Shown: positions 18,933 to 28,689, counted from the first letter of the stretch. The stretch is 64,000 nt of DNA from Streptomyces sp. VRA16 Mangrove soil (GCF_017377775.1 NZ_JAFVLN010000020.1:1-64000), one strand, 5' to 3'. The notes: a model not told the origin generated them from the letters alone. Made by a program: numbers and translations.

Positions 18933-19702
18933 GCCGTCCCCCGGTGCCCGAGCCGCTCCGACAGATCGGCCGCGCCCTTGGCGGCGAGCTGGGCCAGCTC
19001 CTCCTCGCGCGCGTCGGTCCAGCGGATCATCGGTACGGAGATGGACAGCGCGGCGACGACCCGGTTGGTGCGGTCGCGCACGGGCGCGGCGACACAGGAC
19101 ACGTCCGGGTTGGACTCGCGGCTCTCGACGGCGATGCCGCGCTCGCGGATCTCGTGCAGGGCCTCGCGGAGCGCGGCCGGGTCGGTGATCGAGTTCTGCG
19201 TCATGGCCACGAGATCGGCGTCGTCCGGGACGCGGGTGGCCAGCTCGTGCTCGGGCAGCGACGCGAGGAGCATCTTGCCGACCGAGGTGCAGTGCGCGGG
19301 CAGCCTGCGGCCCGCGGCCGAGACCATGCGCACCGCGTGCGTCGAGTCGACCTTGGCGATGTAGATGACATCGGTGCCTTCGAGGATCGCCACGTGTACC
19401 GTCTCGTCACAGGTCTCCGCGACCGTACGGGCCACCTGCTGGCCCTCGGCGGCGAGGTCGAGCTGTTCCGCGTACCGGCTGCCGAGCTGGTAGGGGCGCA
19501 CCCCGAGGCGGTAGCGGCCCGGCTGCCCGGGGACCTGCACGATGTACGACCGGGCGGCGAGCGTGGTGACGAGCTCGTGGACCGTGGTGCGCGGCAGCTG
19601 TAGCTTGCGGACGATGTCGGGGGCGGACAGCGTGCCGTCCCCGTCCAGGAAGAGCTCCAGAATGTCGAGAGCCCGGGTCACGGCTGGTACGAGGCGTCCC
19701 AC
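18929..19702 (-). CDS. IclR family transcriptional regulator
   Basis: This 257-aa regulator has an N-terminal winged helix (VPAVTRALDILELFLDG ... PDIVRKLQLPRTTVHELVTTL) and the C-terminal IclR effector-binding domain (GKMLLASLPEHEL, HEIRERGIAVESRESNPDVSCVAAPV). GTG at 19702 is selected because an AGGGAGGGG ribosome binding site lies just upstream and the DNA-binding domain starts there. It probably senses a sugar-derived metabolite and controls its own operon and the adjacent importer through the two matching operator-like sites. It is coupled to the lactonase gene by a 4-base overlap. Confidence 0.92.
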   Translation of the reverse strand: MGRLVPAVTRALDILELFLDGDGTLSAPDIVRKLQLPRTTVHELVTTLAARSYIVQVPGQPGRYRLGVRPYQLGSRYAEQLDLAAEGQQVARTVAETCDETVHVAILEGTDVIYIAKVDSTHAVRMVSAAGRRLPAHCTSVGKMLLASLPEHELATRVPDDADLVAMTQNSITDPAALREALHEIRERGIAVESRESNPDVSCVAAPVRDRTNRVVAALSISVPMIRWTDAREEELAQLAAKGAADLSERLGHRGTA

Positions 19703-19720
19703 GACCGATCCCCTCCCTAT

Positions 19721-19735
19721 GTTCGATATTTCAAC
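19721..19735. promoter_or_regulatory. Candidate IclR-family operator, autoregulatory
   Basis: GTTCGATATTTCAAC is a near-palindrome with GTT/AAC ends, 19 bases before the IclR start codon. It shares GTTCGAWATTTC with the site in front of the importer at 17965-17979. Confidence 0.6.
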
Positions 19736-19814
19736 AGACGGTCGGTATGGCGAACATAGGCTATGCACAGCGCCATTGAGCGGGCAATGGGTCGGTCCGA
19801 GACGAGATCTACGT

Positions 19815-21062
19815 CTACCGGGATCCTGGGCGCGCGGTCCCCAGGTCACCGCGGAGCCGGCGGGCCCGCAGCACCAGTTCCAGTTCGAAGCGGCGGTCGG
19901 GGTCGTCGACCTCGTCGCCCCACAGTTCGCGGATCTGGCGCAGGCGGTAGCGGACGGTCTGCGGGTGGACGCCGAGGCGGGCGGCGACCTCGGGGGCGCC
20001 GCCGCGGGTCTCCAGCCAGGCGAGCAGGGTCTCGGCGAGGCGCCGGCCGTGGGTGGGCCCGCAGTGGTCGAGCGGGGCGAGGGCGCGCCGGGCCAGGTCG
20101 GCGACGAGTTCCTCGGGCTGGAGCAGGACGAGGGCCTGGGTGTGCTCGGTGCAGTGCAGGACCTCGGCGGCGGGGAGCAGTTCGCGTTCCATCAGGGCGA
20201 CGGCCACCTCCGCCCAGCGCAGTGATTTCGCGGCGTCGGGCAGCGGGACGGGCGGGCCGATGGCGCCGCTCCAGCCGGTCAGGGCGCGGCGCAGCAGTTC
20301 GGGGCGGCCGGCCGCGTCGGGGTCGGGGACGACGAGGCGGGGGCGTTCGGTGTCCATGTCGAGCAGGACGTCGGGTCCGACGGCGGGGGCGACGGCGTCG
20401 CGGGCCGGGCGGATCAGCAGCCCGACGGAGACCCGCTCGGGCACGGGCCAGCCGATGCGGGCGGCGCGTTCGGTGAGCACCTTGACGGGGTCGGGCGGTG
20501 CGGTGGCCCTGCCTTCGAGCAGCAGGTCCATCAACGTGCGCTGCTGGCGCAGGCGTTCACCGGCCTGGCGGGCGGCGGCCTCGGCGTAGCCGCGGACGGA
20601 CTGGTCGACGAGGCCGTCGAGGTAGTCGTATCCGGCCTCGGCGAGTTCGTACATCGCGGGCGGCGGGATGCGCAGTCGCTGCCCGATGTCGGCGAGGCGG
20701 CGCCAGGCGAGTTTCACGCCGAGCCGGTACATCGCCTGGAGGGAGTCGAGGCTGCGGCCGTGCAGGTTCTGGTCGCGGCCGAACTCCTGGAAGACGGAGG
20801 GGAGTTGATCCTCCGGGCGGGGTGCGGTGGCGGCCACGTCGGTGAGGCGGCGCACGAAGCCCTCGATGGCGCGCCTGATGCCGATCAGGGCGAGGGGTTC
20901 GCCCGCCGCGTCGAGGACGATCGGCAGTCCGGGGAACTCGCGGCGGACCTCGTCGAGGATGTCCTGCGCGAGCCGGGGCGCCTCGTCCATGGCGAGCGCG
21001 GCGAACTGCTTGACCTGCAGTCGCGGCACGTCGCACCAGGCGGATCGCGTGGTGGCGGGCAC
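19815..21062 (-). CDS. PucR/CdaR-type helix-turn-helix transcriptional regulator
   Basis: This 415-aa protein has a long N-terminal regulatory region (RsbR-like helical segment, SLDSLQAMYRLGVKLAWRRLADIGQ), a central GGDEF-like CdaR domain and a C-terminal PucR helix-turn-helix (LLAWLETRGGAPEVAARLGVHPQTVRYRLRQIRELWG, about 345-385). PucR-type factors control purine, amino acid or aromatic metabolism in actinobacteria; the target here is unknown. GTG at 21062 is used as the start; GTG about 12 codons later (VPRLQVKQFAAL) is a credible alternative. It ends 112 bases from the IclR start region and appears monocistronic or co-transcribed with the 50-aa gene upstream. Confidence 0.87.
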   Translation of the reverse strand: MPATTRSAWCDVPRLQVKQFAALAMDEAPRLAQDILDEVRREFPGLPIVLDAAGEPLALIGIRRAIEGFVRRLTDVAATAPRPEDQLPSVFQEFGRDQNLHGRSLDSLQAMYRLGVKLAWRRLADIGQRLRIPPPAMYELAEAGYDYLDGLVDQSVRGYAEAAARQAGERLRQQRTLMDLLLEGRATAPPDPVKVLTERAARIGWPVPERVSVGLLIRPARDAVAPAVGPDVLLDMDTERPRLVVPDPDAAGRPELLRRALTGWSGAIGPPVPLPDAAKSLRWAEVAVALMERELLPAAEVLHCTEHTQALVLLQPEELVADLARRALAPLDHCGPTHGRRLAETLLAWLETRGGAPEVAARLGVHPQTVRYRLRQIRELWGDEVDDPDRRFELELVLRARRLRGDLGTARPGSR

Positions 21063-21068
21063 GCCGGG

Positions 21069-21221
21069 TCACTGTCCCTGGCCGGGTGTCTCGTACGTGA
21101 CGAGGGGTGTGTTGGGCTGGTCCGGGGTGGCGTTGATCAGCGCGAGCACGCCGAAGGTCGCGGCGACGGCGAGGGCCGCGCCGGTGGCCGCGCAGAGCAC
21201 GGCGGCGAGCAGTCGGTTCAT
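21069..21221 (-). CDS. Small membrane protein, DUF2613-like
   Basis: This 50-aa protein starts MNRLLAAVLCAATGAALAVA and has one hydrophobic helix (residues 4-27) followed by a short polar tail (TPDQPNTPLVTYETPGQ). The shape matches the small DUF2613 membrane family of actinobacteria. It lies 6 bases upstream of the PucR gene on the same strand and is divergent from the DUF3068 gene. Its role is unknown. Confidence 0.7.
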   Translation of the reverse strand: MNRLLAAVLCAATGAALAVAATFGVLALINATPDQPNTPLVTYETPGQGQ

Positions 21222-21398
21222 CGCAGGGTCAGCCTCTCGTGCAGAGCACCACAACTGTGCCGAGGTCGGTCCCCACCCTGTGCGTTCCGGCAATTCCCCA
21301 GTCTTGGCCGGTGATTGACACCCCGTCAAGAGCGCGTCTACGGTTCCCGCCCCAGAACTGCGGGCCGCCCACTCACCCCCCTTCCCCAGGAGTGCCGG

Positions 21399-22427
21399 AT
21401 GCGCCGAACAGCCTCACCTCTCTCTTTGGTCTCCGTAGGACTCGGGACGTTTCTGCTGGTCCTGGCGGGGCTACTCGCCTGGTACGTGGAGCCGCGCGCC
21501 GAGCGCACCACCCTCGACATCGACACCTCGACCGTGTTCACCGGGACCGGCAGCTACTTCGACACCGCGAAGATCAGGACCGTGCAGGACCAGCGGATCA
21601 CGATCACCCGTCAGGTCCGCGGCGACGTCGCCGAGAGCGAGCGCAGCGGTCGGGCGGTGTGGGACGCGGTGACGTCCGTCGACACCGACAAGACCCTGCC
21701 GGCCTCGGATCCGCACGACGCCCTGCAGTGGACCCTGGAGCGCTGGGTCACCGACCGCAGGACGAACGCTCCGGTGCACTGCTGCGGCGAGCAGCCCGCC
21801 TTCCAGGGCGAGGCGTACCTGAAGTTCCCCTTCCATGTGCAAAAACGCACGTACACCTGGTGGGACAACACGCTCGGCGCGACCGTTCCGCTCCGCTTCA
21901 GCGGCGTGACAAAGGTGCAGGGGTACGAGGGCTACCGGTTCACCGGCACCGTCGCGCCGGCCCGTACCGGCTCCCGGCTGGTGCCGGGCCGGATCGTGGG
22001 CCTGCCGAAGAAGGGCCAGGTCCTGGCCGAGGAGTGGTACGCCAACCACGGCATCGAGCTGGTCGCCGACCCGACCACGGGCCGGATCCTGTACGCGGCG
22101 ATCGGCCCGCGCAAGACGCTGCGCGCGCCGGGTTCGGCGAAGGACGCGGCGGTGCTCCTGGACAGCGAGAAGATCGCGTTCACCCCGGCGACGCAACGTC
22201 AGCAGGTCGGCTTCGCCCGCGACGACAACGACCGTCTCACCCTGCTCGGGACGACACTTCCGCTGGTGGCGGGCGCGCTGGGTGCGCTGCTCGTGGTGGC
22301 GGGGGCCGTGTTCGTCGTACGGGGCAGGGGTGGCCGCACGGCCGCCGAAGGTCCCGAGGGGCCGGGGAGTCCAGGGGGTCCGGATCCCGATACGTCCCCG
22401 ACGACCCTGGAAACGTCCACGATGTGA
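21399..22427 (+). CDS. DUF3068/PorA-family membrane protein
   Basis: This 342-aa envelope protein has an N-terminal transmembrane anchor (LVSVGLGTFLLVLAGLLAWYV), a large exported beta-rich domain and a C-terminal helix (LPLVAGALGALLVVAGAVFVV) followed by a Gly/Pro/Thr-rich cytoplasmic or flexible tail. The topology and the central WYANHGIELVADPTTGRILYAAIGP segment fit DUF3068, which in databases is named porin PorA family although no porin role is shown for Streptomyces. ATG at 21399 follows CAGGAGTGCC. It precedes the envelope glycan cluster but is separated from it by 216 bases, so it probably has its own transcript. Confidence 0.82.
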   Translation: MRRTASPLSLVSVGLGTFLLVLAGLLAWYVEPRAERTTLDIDTSTVFTGTGSYFDTAKIRTVQDQRITITRQVRGDVAESERSGRAVWDAVTSVDTDKTLPASDPHDALQWTLERWVTDRRTNAPVHCCGEQPAFQGEAYLKFPFHVQKRTYTWWDNTLGATVPLRFSGVTKVQGYEGYRFTGTVAPARTGSRLVPGRIVGLPKKGQVLAEEWYANHGIELVADPTTGRILYAAIGPRKTLRAPGSAKDAAVLLDSEKIAFTPATQRQQVGFARDDNDRLTLLGTTLPLVAGALGALLVVAGAVFVVRGRGGRTAAEGPEGPGSPGGPDPDTSPTTLETSTM

Positions 22428-22643
22428 CGGTACGTCAGCCGGGGAAAGCCCGAAACTTGTCACGCGGGTGAGTAGCCGCACCGAACACGGGGGCGAAAAC
22501 TGTCCCACCCCACCCCGTGCACAGGCTCAGCACAAGCTGCGCACAGTACCCGCCGGTTCGGCTCGGCAGACCGCACCCTGCCGAGCCGGCACCCCCACCC
22601 CCACACCCTCACGGTTCGCACCCTGAGACGAGTTGGAGCACCG

Positions 22644-23786
22644 ATGCCCCAGCACGTGCCTTCGCCGCTGCGTACGGCCGCCCCACCCGGCGCGCAGCTC
22701 CCGCCGGCCCCGCGCCGGATCGTCTTCCTCGCCCATCGCGACCTCGGCAACCCGGCCGCGGGCGGCTCCGAGCTGCTAGTCGACCGGCTGGCCGACGGGC
22801 TGACCCGGCTCGGCCACCAGGTGACGCTGCTGTGCGGCGGCCCCGCGGCGTTCCGGGACTACCGGGTCGTGTCGGCGGGCGGTCCGGCCGGTCACTATCT
22901 GCGCGCCCGCTCGGCGTTCGCCCGCCAGGTCGGCGCCGACTGCGATCTGCTGGTCGAGGTCTGCAACGGCATGCCGTACCTCGCCCCGCTGTGGCACCGC
23001 GGCCCCACGCTCTGCCTGGTCAACCACGTCCATACGGAGCTGTGGCGGATGCGGCTGCGCGGGCCGCTGGCGCCCGCGGCGCATCTCGGCCGAAGACTCG
23101 AACACTGGGCGCTCTCGGGAGCACAGCGGGGCAATCTGCTCGTCGCCGTCTCGCCGTCGACGGCGAACGCGCTGCACGCCATCGGGGTGGACCCGGCCCG
23201 GATCCGGCTCGTGCCCAACGGGGTCGCGGAGCCGGGCCCGCGCGCGGACCGCTCCCCCGAGCCGCTGTTCCTGGCGATGGGCCGGCTCGTCGAGTACAAG
23301 CGGATCGATCTGCTGCTGCGCCTGTGGGAGCGGGTGCGTCCGGTCACCGGCGGCCGGCTCGTGATCGTGGGCGACGGGCCCGAGGAGCCGCGCCTGCGCC
23401 ACCTTGCCGGCCCCGGGGTCGAGTTCACCGGCCATGTGAGCGAGGCGGTCAAGCACCGGCTGCTGTGCGAGGCGTGGCTGCTGCTGCATCCCTCGGCGGT
23501 CGAGGGCTGGGGCCTGGTGATCACGGAGGCTGCGGCGCGCGGCACCCCGGCGGTCGGCTTCGACGTGCCCGGGGTGCGCGACTCCGTCGAGGACGGGGTC
23601 ACCGGGCTGCTGGCCGGCGGCCCGTCGTCGTTCGCGGCGGCCTGGTGCACCCTCGCTCTGTCCACGCACCGCAGGGAGCTGATGGGCAAGGCGGCGGAGG
23701 AGCGCGCGGCCGGGTACCGGTGGGCCCGTACGGTGCGGCAGTTCAGAGCGGTCGCGGCGGAGGCGGTGAGGGGCCGGCAGCCATGA
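22644..23786 (+). CDS. GT4-family glycosyltransferase
   Basis: This 380-aa GT-B retaining glycosyltransferase has an N-terminal Rossmann half starting RIVFLAHRDLGNPAAGGSE and a C-terminal half with AMGRLVEYKRIDLLL, VIVGDGPEEPRL and the EX7E nucleotide-sugar motif EGWGLVITEAAARGTP. It should transfer a nucleotide-activated sugar to a lipid or glycan acceptor at the cytoplasmic face. It is the first gene of a ten-gene co-directional cluster and overlaps the next gene by 4 bases. ATG at 22644 follows GGAGCACCG. Acceptor and donor are unknown. Confidence 0.92.
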   Translation: MPQHVPSPLRTAAPPGAQLPPAPRRIVFLAHRDLGNPAAGGSELLVDRLADGLTRLGHQVTLLCGGPAAFRDYRVVSAGGPAGHYLRARSAFARQVGADCDLLVEVCNGMPYLAPLWHRGPTLCLVNHVHTELWRMRLRGPLAPAAHLGRRLEHWALSGAQRGNLLVAVSPSTANALHAIGVDPARIRLVPNGVAEPGPRADRSPEPLFLAMGRLVEYKRIDLLLRLWERVRPVTGGRLVIVGDGPEEPRLRHLAGPGVEFTGHVSEAVKHRLLCEAWLLLHPSAVEGWGLVITEAAARGTPAVGFDVPGVRDSVEDGVTGLLAGGPSSFAAAWCTLALSTHRRELMGKAAEERAAGYRWARTVRQFRAVAAEAVRGRQP

Positions 23787-24523
23787 CGGCGGACGCGGCT
23801 CTCAAAGATCCCTCCCTGAAACGGTCGGTGGCACTGTTCCGGGCGTTCCTGCGGGAGCAGCGCGACCCCGAGTCCTGTTACGCGCTGCTCGCCCGGGACG
23901 CCGCCGACCAGGTCGAGGCGTACGGGAAGGTGGCGGGCAAGGTCGTCGTGGACGTGGGCGGCGGCAGCGGTCACTTCACGCGGGAGTTCCGGGCGCGCGG
24001 CGCGCAGGGGATCCTCCTGGAGCCGGACACCCGGGAACTGGGCCCGCATCCGCCCGCGGCGACGGTCGTCGCGGACGGATATCTGCTGCCGCTGCCGGAC
24101 GCGGCGGCGGACGTCACGTTCTCCTCGAACGTCCTGGAGCACGTCGCCGACCGGGACACGTTCCTGGGCGAGCTGGTGCGGGTCACGCGGCCCGACGGGC
24201 TGATCTACGTCTCGTTCACCAACTGGTTCTCCCCGTGGGGCGGGCACGAGTGGGCGCCCTGGCACTATCTGGGCGCCGACCGTGCCACGGCCCGCTACCG
24301 CCGCCGCACCGGGCACGCGCCCAAGCACACACTGGGCGAGAACCTCTTCGCCCATCACATCGGTCCGACGCTGCGCCATGTCCGCGCCCGCGACGACGTC
24401 ACGGTCGTCTCGGCGCGCTCCCGCTACTGGCCGTTCCTCAGCGAGGCGGTCGCGCGGGTGCCCGGGGTGCGCGAGTTCGCCACCTGGAACCTCCTCCTCA
24501 TCCTCAGGCGGTGTCCCCCATGA
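23783..24523 (+). CDS. SAM-dependent methyltransferase (class I)
   Basis: This 246-aa Methyltransf_11-type enzyme has SAM-binding motif I VVVDVGGGSGHFTREF, motif II region ILLEPD and the post-motif FSSNVLEHVADRDTFLGELVRVTRPDGLIYVSF. It is sandwiched by 4-base overlaps between the GT4 gene and the AftD-like gene, so its substrate is probably a sugar or lipid intermediate of the same pathway. Residues after 155 (NWFSPWGGHEWAPWHYLG) are characteristic of methyltransferases paired with envelope glycosyltransferases in actinobacteria. Confidence 0.9.
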   Translation: MTADAALKDPSLKRSVALFRAFLREQRDPESCYALLARDAADQVEAYGKVAGKVVVDVGGGSGHFTREFRARGAQGILLEPDTRELGPHPPAATVVADGYLLPLPDAAADVTFSSNVLEHVADRDTFLGELVRVTRPDGLIYVSFTNWFSPWGGHEWAPWHYLGADRATARYRRRTGHAPKHTLGENLFAHHIGPTLRHVRARDDVTVVSARSRYWPFLSEAVARVPGVREFATWNLLLILRRCPP

Positions 24524-27500
24524 CGACCATGGTCCAGGCCCCTCCCGCCGCGGTGACCGGCCCGGATCCCGAGCCGGGGCCGCGCTCGCGCCGCTGGCTG
24601 CTGTCCTTCTGGGCCGTGGCCTTCGTGGCGTTCTGCGCGGTCCACCCCGGCCGGGCGACGTTCGAGACGAAGCTCGGCGTCGCGTTCGACCCGTGGCACT
24701 TCATCGGGGACCTGGGCCAGTTGTGGCACGACCGGGCCGGGTTCGGCGGGCTCGCCGACCAGTACATCGGCTACGCGTTCCCGATGCTGCCGTACTACGG
24801 TCTCGCCGATCTGCTGCACGTCCCGGTGTGGCTGGCCGAGCGGCTGTGGCTGTCGATCGTGGTGACGGTGGCGTTCTGGGGCGCGCTGCGGCTCGCGGAA
24901 CGCCTGCGGGTGGGCAGTCCCGGCAGCCGGCTGCTCGGCGCGGTGGCGTACGCGCTGTGGCCGACGTTCACGATCGTCATCGGCTCCACGTCGGCGGCCG
25001 CGCTGCCGGGCGCCTTCCTGCCGTGGGTGCTGCTGCCGCTCGCCGACCCCCGCACCAGCGCCCGTGTTTCGGCGGTCAGGTCGGCGCTGCTCATTCCGTT
25101 CATGGGCGGCGTGAACGCGGCGGCGACGCTGGCCTCACTGCTGCCGGTGGGCCTGTACCTGCTGTCCCGGCCGCCGTCGCCGCGCAAACGGAAGCAGATC
25201 GCGTGGTGGTTCCCGCTGGTGGTGCTCGCCACGGCGTGGTGGGTGATCCCGCTGCTCCTGCTCGGCGTGCACGGCGAGAACTTCCTGCCGTACGTGGAGA
25301 GTTCGAGGACCACGACGGAGACGATGGCGGCCACCGAGACGCTGCGCGGCGCGGGCAACTGGGTGGCGTATCTGCATCTCGGCGAGGCGTGGCTGCCCGC
25401 CGGGTGGACGGTCGCCGCGAGCGCCGTCACCGTCGTCTGCTCGGCGCTGGCCGCCGGGCTCGGCCTGGCCGGGCTCGCCCGCCGGGACGTCCCGGAGCGC
25501 CGCTGGCTGCTGCTGACCGTCATGACGGCGGCCCTCATCACCCTGGCGGGATACGGGGGTTCGTTCGGCGCGCCCTTCCACGAGACGGTCAGGGCGTGGC
25601 TGGACGGCGGTCTGTCGCCGTTCCGCAACGTGTACAAGTTCCAGACGGGCCTGGCGCTCGCGCTGGCGCTGGGCCTCGCCCACCTCGTGGGCGTGGCCGC
25701 GAATCCGCGCGGCGCCCGGCCCGTGCGCGTCCGCCGGTACGCGCCGCTGATCGCCGCGCTCCTCATCCTGCCGGGGCTCGCGTGGCCGTATCTCAACGGC
25801 TCGATCCTGCAGCCGGGTTCGTTCCAGAAGCTGCCCGCCTACTGGCGGACGACCGCCGACTGGCTGAAGAAGTACTCCCCCGACTCGCGTGCCCTCGTGG
25901 TGCCCGCGACCGCCCACGGCATCTACACCTGGGGCTCGCCCATCGACCAGCCGCTGGATGTGCTCGCCGATTCCCGGTGGGCGCAGCGCGACTTCGTCCC
26001 GTTCGGCACGGCCGGCAACCGGCGGGCTCTCGACGCGGTCGAGCAGGCGCTGATGTCGGGCGCCGAAGTCCCGGGCCTCCAGGACTACTTGAGCCGGGCC
26101 GGGCTCTACTACGTAGTGGTACGCAACGACCTCGACCCCGACCAGTTCGGCTACGTCCCCACGGCCACCGTCAAGCGCAGCCTCAGTGAGTCGGGCTTCC
26201 ACCGGGTCACGGGCTTCGGCCCGACCGTGACCGGCGGCCGGATCGCCGAGAACACCCCGCCGCAGGTCGAGGGCCTGTACCCGCGCTCGCGGGCCGTGGA
26301 GGTCTACGCCCCCGACAGCGGCACCCTGCGTCCGGGGCAGGCGGGCCTGCTGCCGGTGCGCGAGACGGCCCAGGTCAGCGGTGGCCCCGAGGCACTGCTG
26401 ACACTCTCCGCCGACCCCACCTTCCGCGACCGGCCCGCCGTGCTGACCGGCGACAACCATCCCGGCATCGGAACTCCCGCCCAGAACACGGCCGTTGACG
26501 GCCTGCGCCGCGCCGACACCGACTTCGGCCTGGTCAACACCCACACCTCGTACCCGTACACGGAGAGCGAACGGAACGGTCCCGGGGCCGCCGAGAACCC
26601 CGGCGGGAAGCCGAAGCAGATCCTGCCGAGCGACGGCATCGGCCATCAGACCACGGCCCGGATCGACGGGGCCCGCTCGGTGACCGCGTCCTCGTACGGC
26701 AACTGGTTGCTGCAACTGCCCCAGTTCGACCCGGTGAACGCCTTCGACGGCGATCCCGACACGGCGTGGGCGGAGGGTTCCGCCGACTCTGGGAAGGGCG
26801 AGTGGCTGCGGATCGCCTTCGACCGGCCCACCAGTGTCCCCGGCACGCTCCAGCTGACGCCGCTCCCGCAGGACGGCGGCGTGCGGGCCGCCCCCACGCG
26901 CGTACGGATCGAGACGGACAAGGGCGCCACGACCGTCCAGCTCCAGCCGGACGGCACCCGACAGACCGTCACGTCCCCCGCGGGTCGGGCGACTTGGCTG
27001 AAGGTGACGATCCTCGACACCGAGCGCGCCCGGTCCACCGCGACCGGTGCGGGTTTCTCCGAGATCAGGATTCCCGGGGTGCGGGTGACGCGCGCGCTGC
27101 GGCTGCCGGCGGACTCGGCGGGCGCCGACCGGTTCACGTTCCACCGCGCCACGGGTGACGGCGCGCTCACCCTCACCGACACCGAGGCGTCCTTCCGCCG
27201 CCACTTCACGACGGACGCGTCCGGCCGGTACACGTTCAAGGCGACGGCCACGCCCACCGCGACCGACGCGCTGGACAAGCTCCTCTACTCCGTCGCGCCC
27301 GACCAGCAGCGGAAGATCACCGCCACCGCCGACTCCACGGCGCGCATCGGCACGAACACCAGCGCCCGCAATCTCACCGACGGTGATCTGACGACCGCCT
27401 GGGTCGCGGGCGGCGACCGGCCGACGATCCATCTGCGCTGGCCGGACAAGCAGCCGGTCTCCACGCTCGTGCTGCCCGCCGCCGGCGGTCTGTCGACGCG

Positions 27501-28689
27501 GCCCGTGCAGATCGAGATCAGCAGTCCGGACGGCGCGGCGGTCGCGGGCGTCGACGAGAACGGGGTGGCCCGCTTCGACCCGATCACCACCGACCGGCTC
27601 GACGTCACCCTCACGCAGACGGCGCCCCTGAAGGTCTTCAACCCGCTCGCCGACGAGGATCTGCAGCTGCCCGTGGGGCTGACCGAGGCGTACATCCCGA
27701 CGCTGGACGGCTACCGGGTCCAACAGCCCACGCCGGAGCGGAAGTTCAGGCTGCCCTGCGGCAAGGGTCCCGCCGTCGTCATCGACGGCACCGCGCACCG
27801 CACCTCCGTCAAGGGCACCGTCGCCGACCTCACCGAACGCCGTCCCGTCACCGTCACCCTGTGCGACGGCCTCGACCTGTCCGCCGGTCCGCACACCTTC
27901 GACACGGCGCGCGGCGGCGCCCTGGCGCTGACGACGGTCACGCTCACCGGCGCCGACGCGGCGGACGCGGCCAAGGCCACGCCCACCAGCCGCGATCTGA
28001 CCGTCCGCGACTGGCTCGGCGACCGGCGCACGGTCCAGGTCGGGTCCGGCGAGGCCACGTATCTGACGATGTACGAGAACGCCAACGACGGCTGGCAGGC
28101 CACCCTCGACGGCAAGAAGCTGACCGCCCTGCGGCTCGACGGCTGGCAGCAGGCGTGGCTGGTCCCGGAGGGCGCGGGCGGCACGGTCAAGCTGTCCTAC
28201 GAGCCCGCGACGACGTACGACGCGGGACTGATCGGCGCCGCGGTGGCACTGGCCACGCTGGTGGGCCTCGCGCTGTGGCGGCGCCGGGAGATTGCCGGGG
28301 AGCAGGCCGTGGCGCCGCCCGCCCCCGGGTGGATCCTCGGCGGCGTCGTGCTCACCCTCGTGGGCGTGGTGATCGCCGGGCCGTGGGCGGCGCTCGTCCC
28401 GGTGCTCGCCCTGGTCGCCCGGTGGCGGCACACCTGGCTGGTGCCGCTCGCGTTCCTGGCGATGGCGGCGGCCGGTGTCGTCGCGGCCGTGGGCGCGGGC
28501 GAGCCGGTACGGGACGGGCAGGGGGCGTACAGCGGCGCGGCCCAACTCCTCGCTCTGACCGCGCTGTTCGCCGCCGCGGTGACCGTTCCCGGACGGACGC
28601 GACGGCACGCCCAAGCGCCTCCGGCGATCGAGGAGCGCGGTCCAGGACCGAGCCCCGAGGCCCGTACCCAGGAAGGCGGCACCCCATGA
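24520..28689 (+). CDS. AftD-like (DUF3367) giant membrane glycosyltransferase with carbohydrate-binding modules
   Basis: This 1389-aa GT-C type protein has multiple membrane helices in residues about 25-440 (starting WLLSFWAVAFVAFCAVHPGRA), a large exported segment of about 450-1240, and further helices up to 1365. The exported part carries at least two discoidin/F5-8-type carbohydrate-binding modules (QFDPVNAFDGDPDTAWAEG and SARNLTDGDLTTAWVAGG). The layout matches mycobacterial AftD, an alpha-(1,3)-arabinofuranosyltransferase using decaprenyl-phospho-arabinose. Streptomyces lacks mycobacterial arabinogalactan, so the product here must be another envelope polymer. It is coupled on both sides by 4-base overlaps. 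Confidence 0.88.
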   Translation: MTTMVQAPPAAVTGPDPEPGPRSRRWLLSFWAVAFVAFCAVHPGRATFETKLGVAFDPWHFIGDLGQLWHDRAGFGGLADQYIGYAFPMLPYYGLADLLHVPVWLAERLWLSIVVTVAFWGALRLAERLRVGSPGSRLLGAVAYALWPTFTIVIGSTSAAALPGAFLPWVLLPLADPRTSARVSAVRSALLIPFMGGVNAAATLASLLPVGLYLLSRPPSPRKRKQIAWWFPLVVLATAWWVIPLLLLGVHGENFLPYVESSRTTTETMAATETLRGAGNWVAYLHLGEAWLPAGWTVAASAVTVVCSALAAGLGLAGLARRDVPERRWLLLTVMTAALITLAGYGGSFGAPFHETVRAWLDGGLSPFRNVYKFQTGLALALALGLAHLVGVAANPRGARPVRVRRYAPLIAALLILPGLAWPYLNGSILQPGSFQKLPAYWRTTADWLKKYSPDSRALVVPATAHGIYTWGSPIDQPLDVLADSRWAQRDFVPFGTAGNRRALDAVEQALMSGAEVPGLQDYLSRAGLYYVVVRNDLDPDQFGYVPTATVKRSLSESGFHRVTGFGPTVTGGRIAENTPPQVEGLYPRSRAVEVYAPDSGTLRPGQAGLLPVRETAQVSGGPEALLTLSADPTFRDRPAVLTGDNHPGIGTPAQNTAVDGLRRADTDFGLVNTHTSYPYTESERNGPGAAENPGGKPKQILPSDGIGHQTTARIDGARSVTASSYGNWLLQLPQFDPVNAFDGDPDTAWAEGSADSGKGEWLRIAFDRPTSVPGTLQLTPLPQDGGVRAAPTRVRIETDKGATTVQLQPDGTRQTVTSPAGRATWLKVTILDTERARSTATGAGFSEIRIPGVRVTRALRLPADSAGADRFTFHRATGDGALTLTDTEASFRRHFTTDASGRYTFKATATPTATDALDKLLYSVAPDQQRKITATADSTARIGTNTSARNLTDGDLTTAWVAGGDRPTIHLRWPDKQPVSTLVLPAAGGLSTRPVQIEISSPDGAAVAGVDENGVARFDPITTDRLDVTLTQTAPLKVFNPLADEDLQLPVGLTEAYIPTLDGYRVQQPTPERKFRLPCGKGPAVVIDGTAHRTSVKGTVADLTERRPVTVTLCDGLDLSAGPHTFDTARGGALALTTVTLTGADAADAAKATPTSRDLTVRDWLGDRRTVQVGSGEATYLTMYENANDGWQATLDGKKLTALRLDGWQQAWLVPEGAGGTVKLSYEPATTYDAGLIGAAVALATLVGLALWRRREIAGEQAVAPPAPGWILGGVVLTLVGVVIAGPWAALVPVLALVARWRHTWLVPLAFLAMAAAGVVAAVGAGEPVRDGQGAYSGAAQLLALTALFAAAVTVPGRTRRHAQAPPAIEERGPGPSPEARTQEGGTP

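Noticed and set aside
25135..28614. 1159-aa open frame on the minus strand
   Set aside because: It is antisense to the AftD-like gene. The composition (Arg/Gly/His-rich, no hydrophobic core) is that of a GC-rich reverse-frame shadow, and the plus-strand protein has clear domains.
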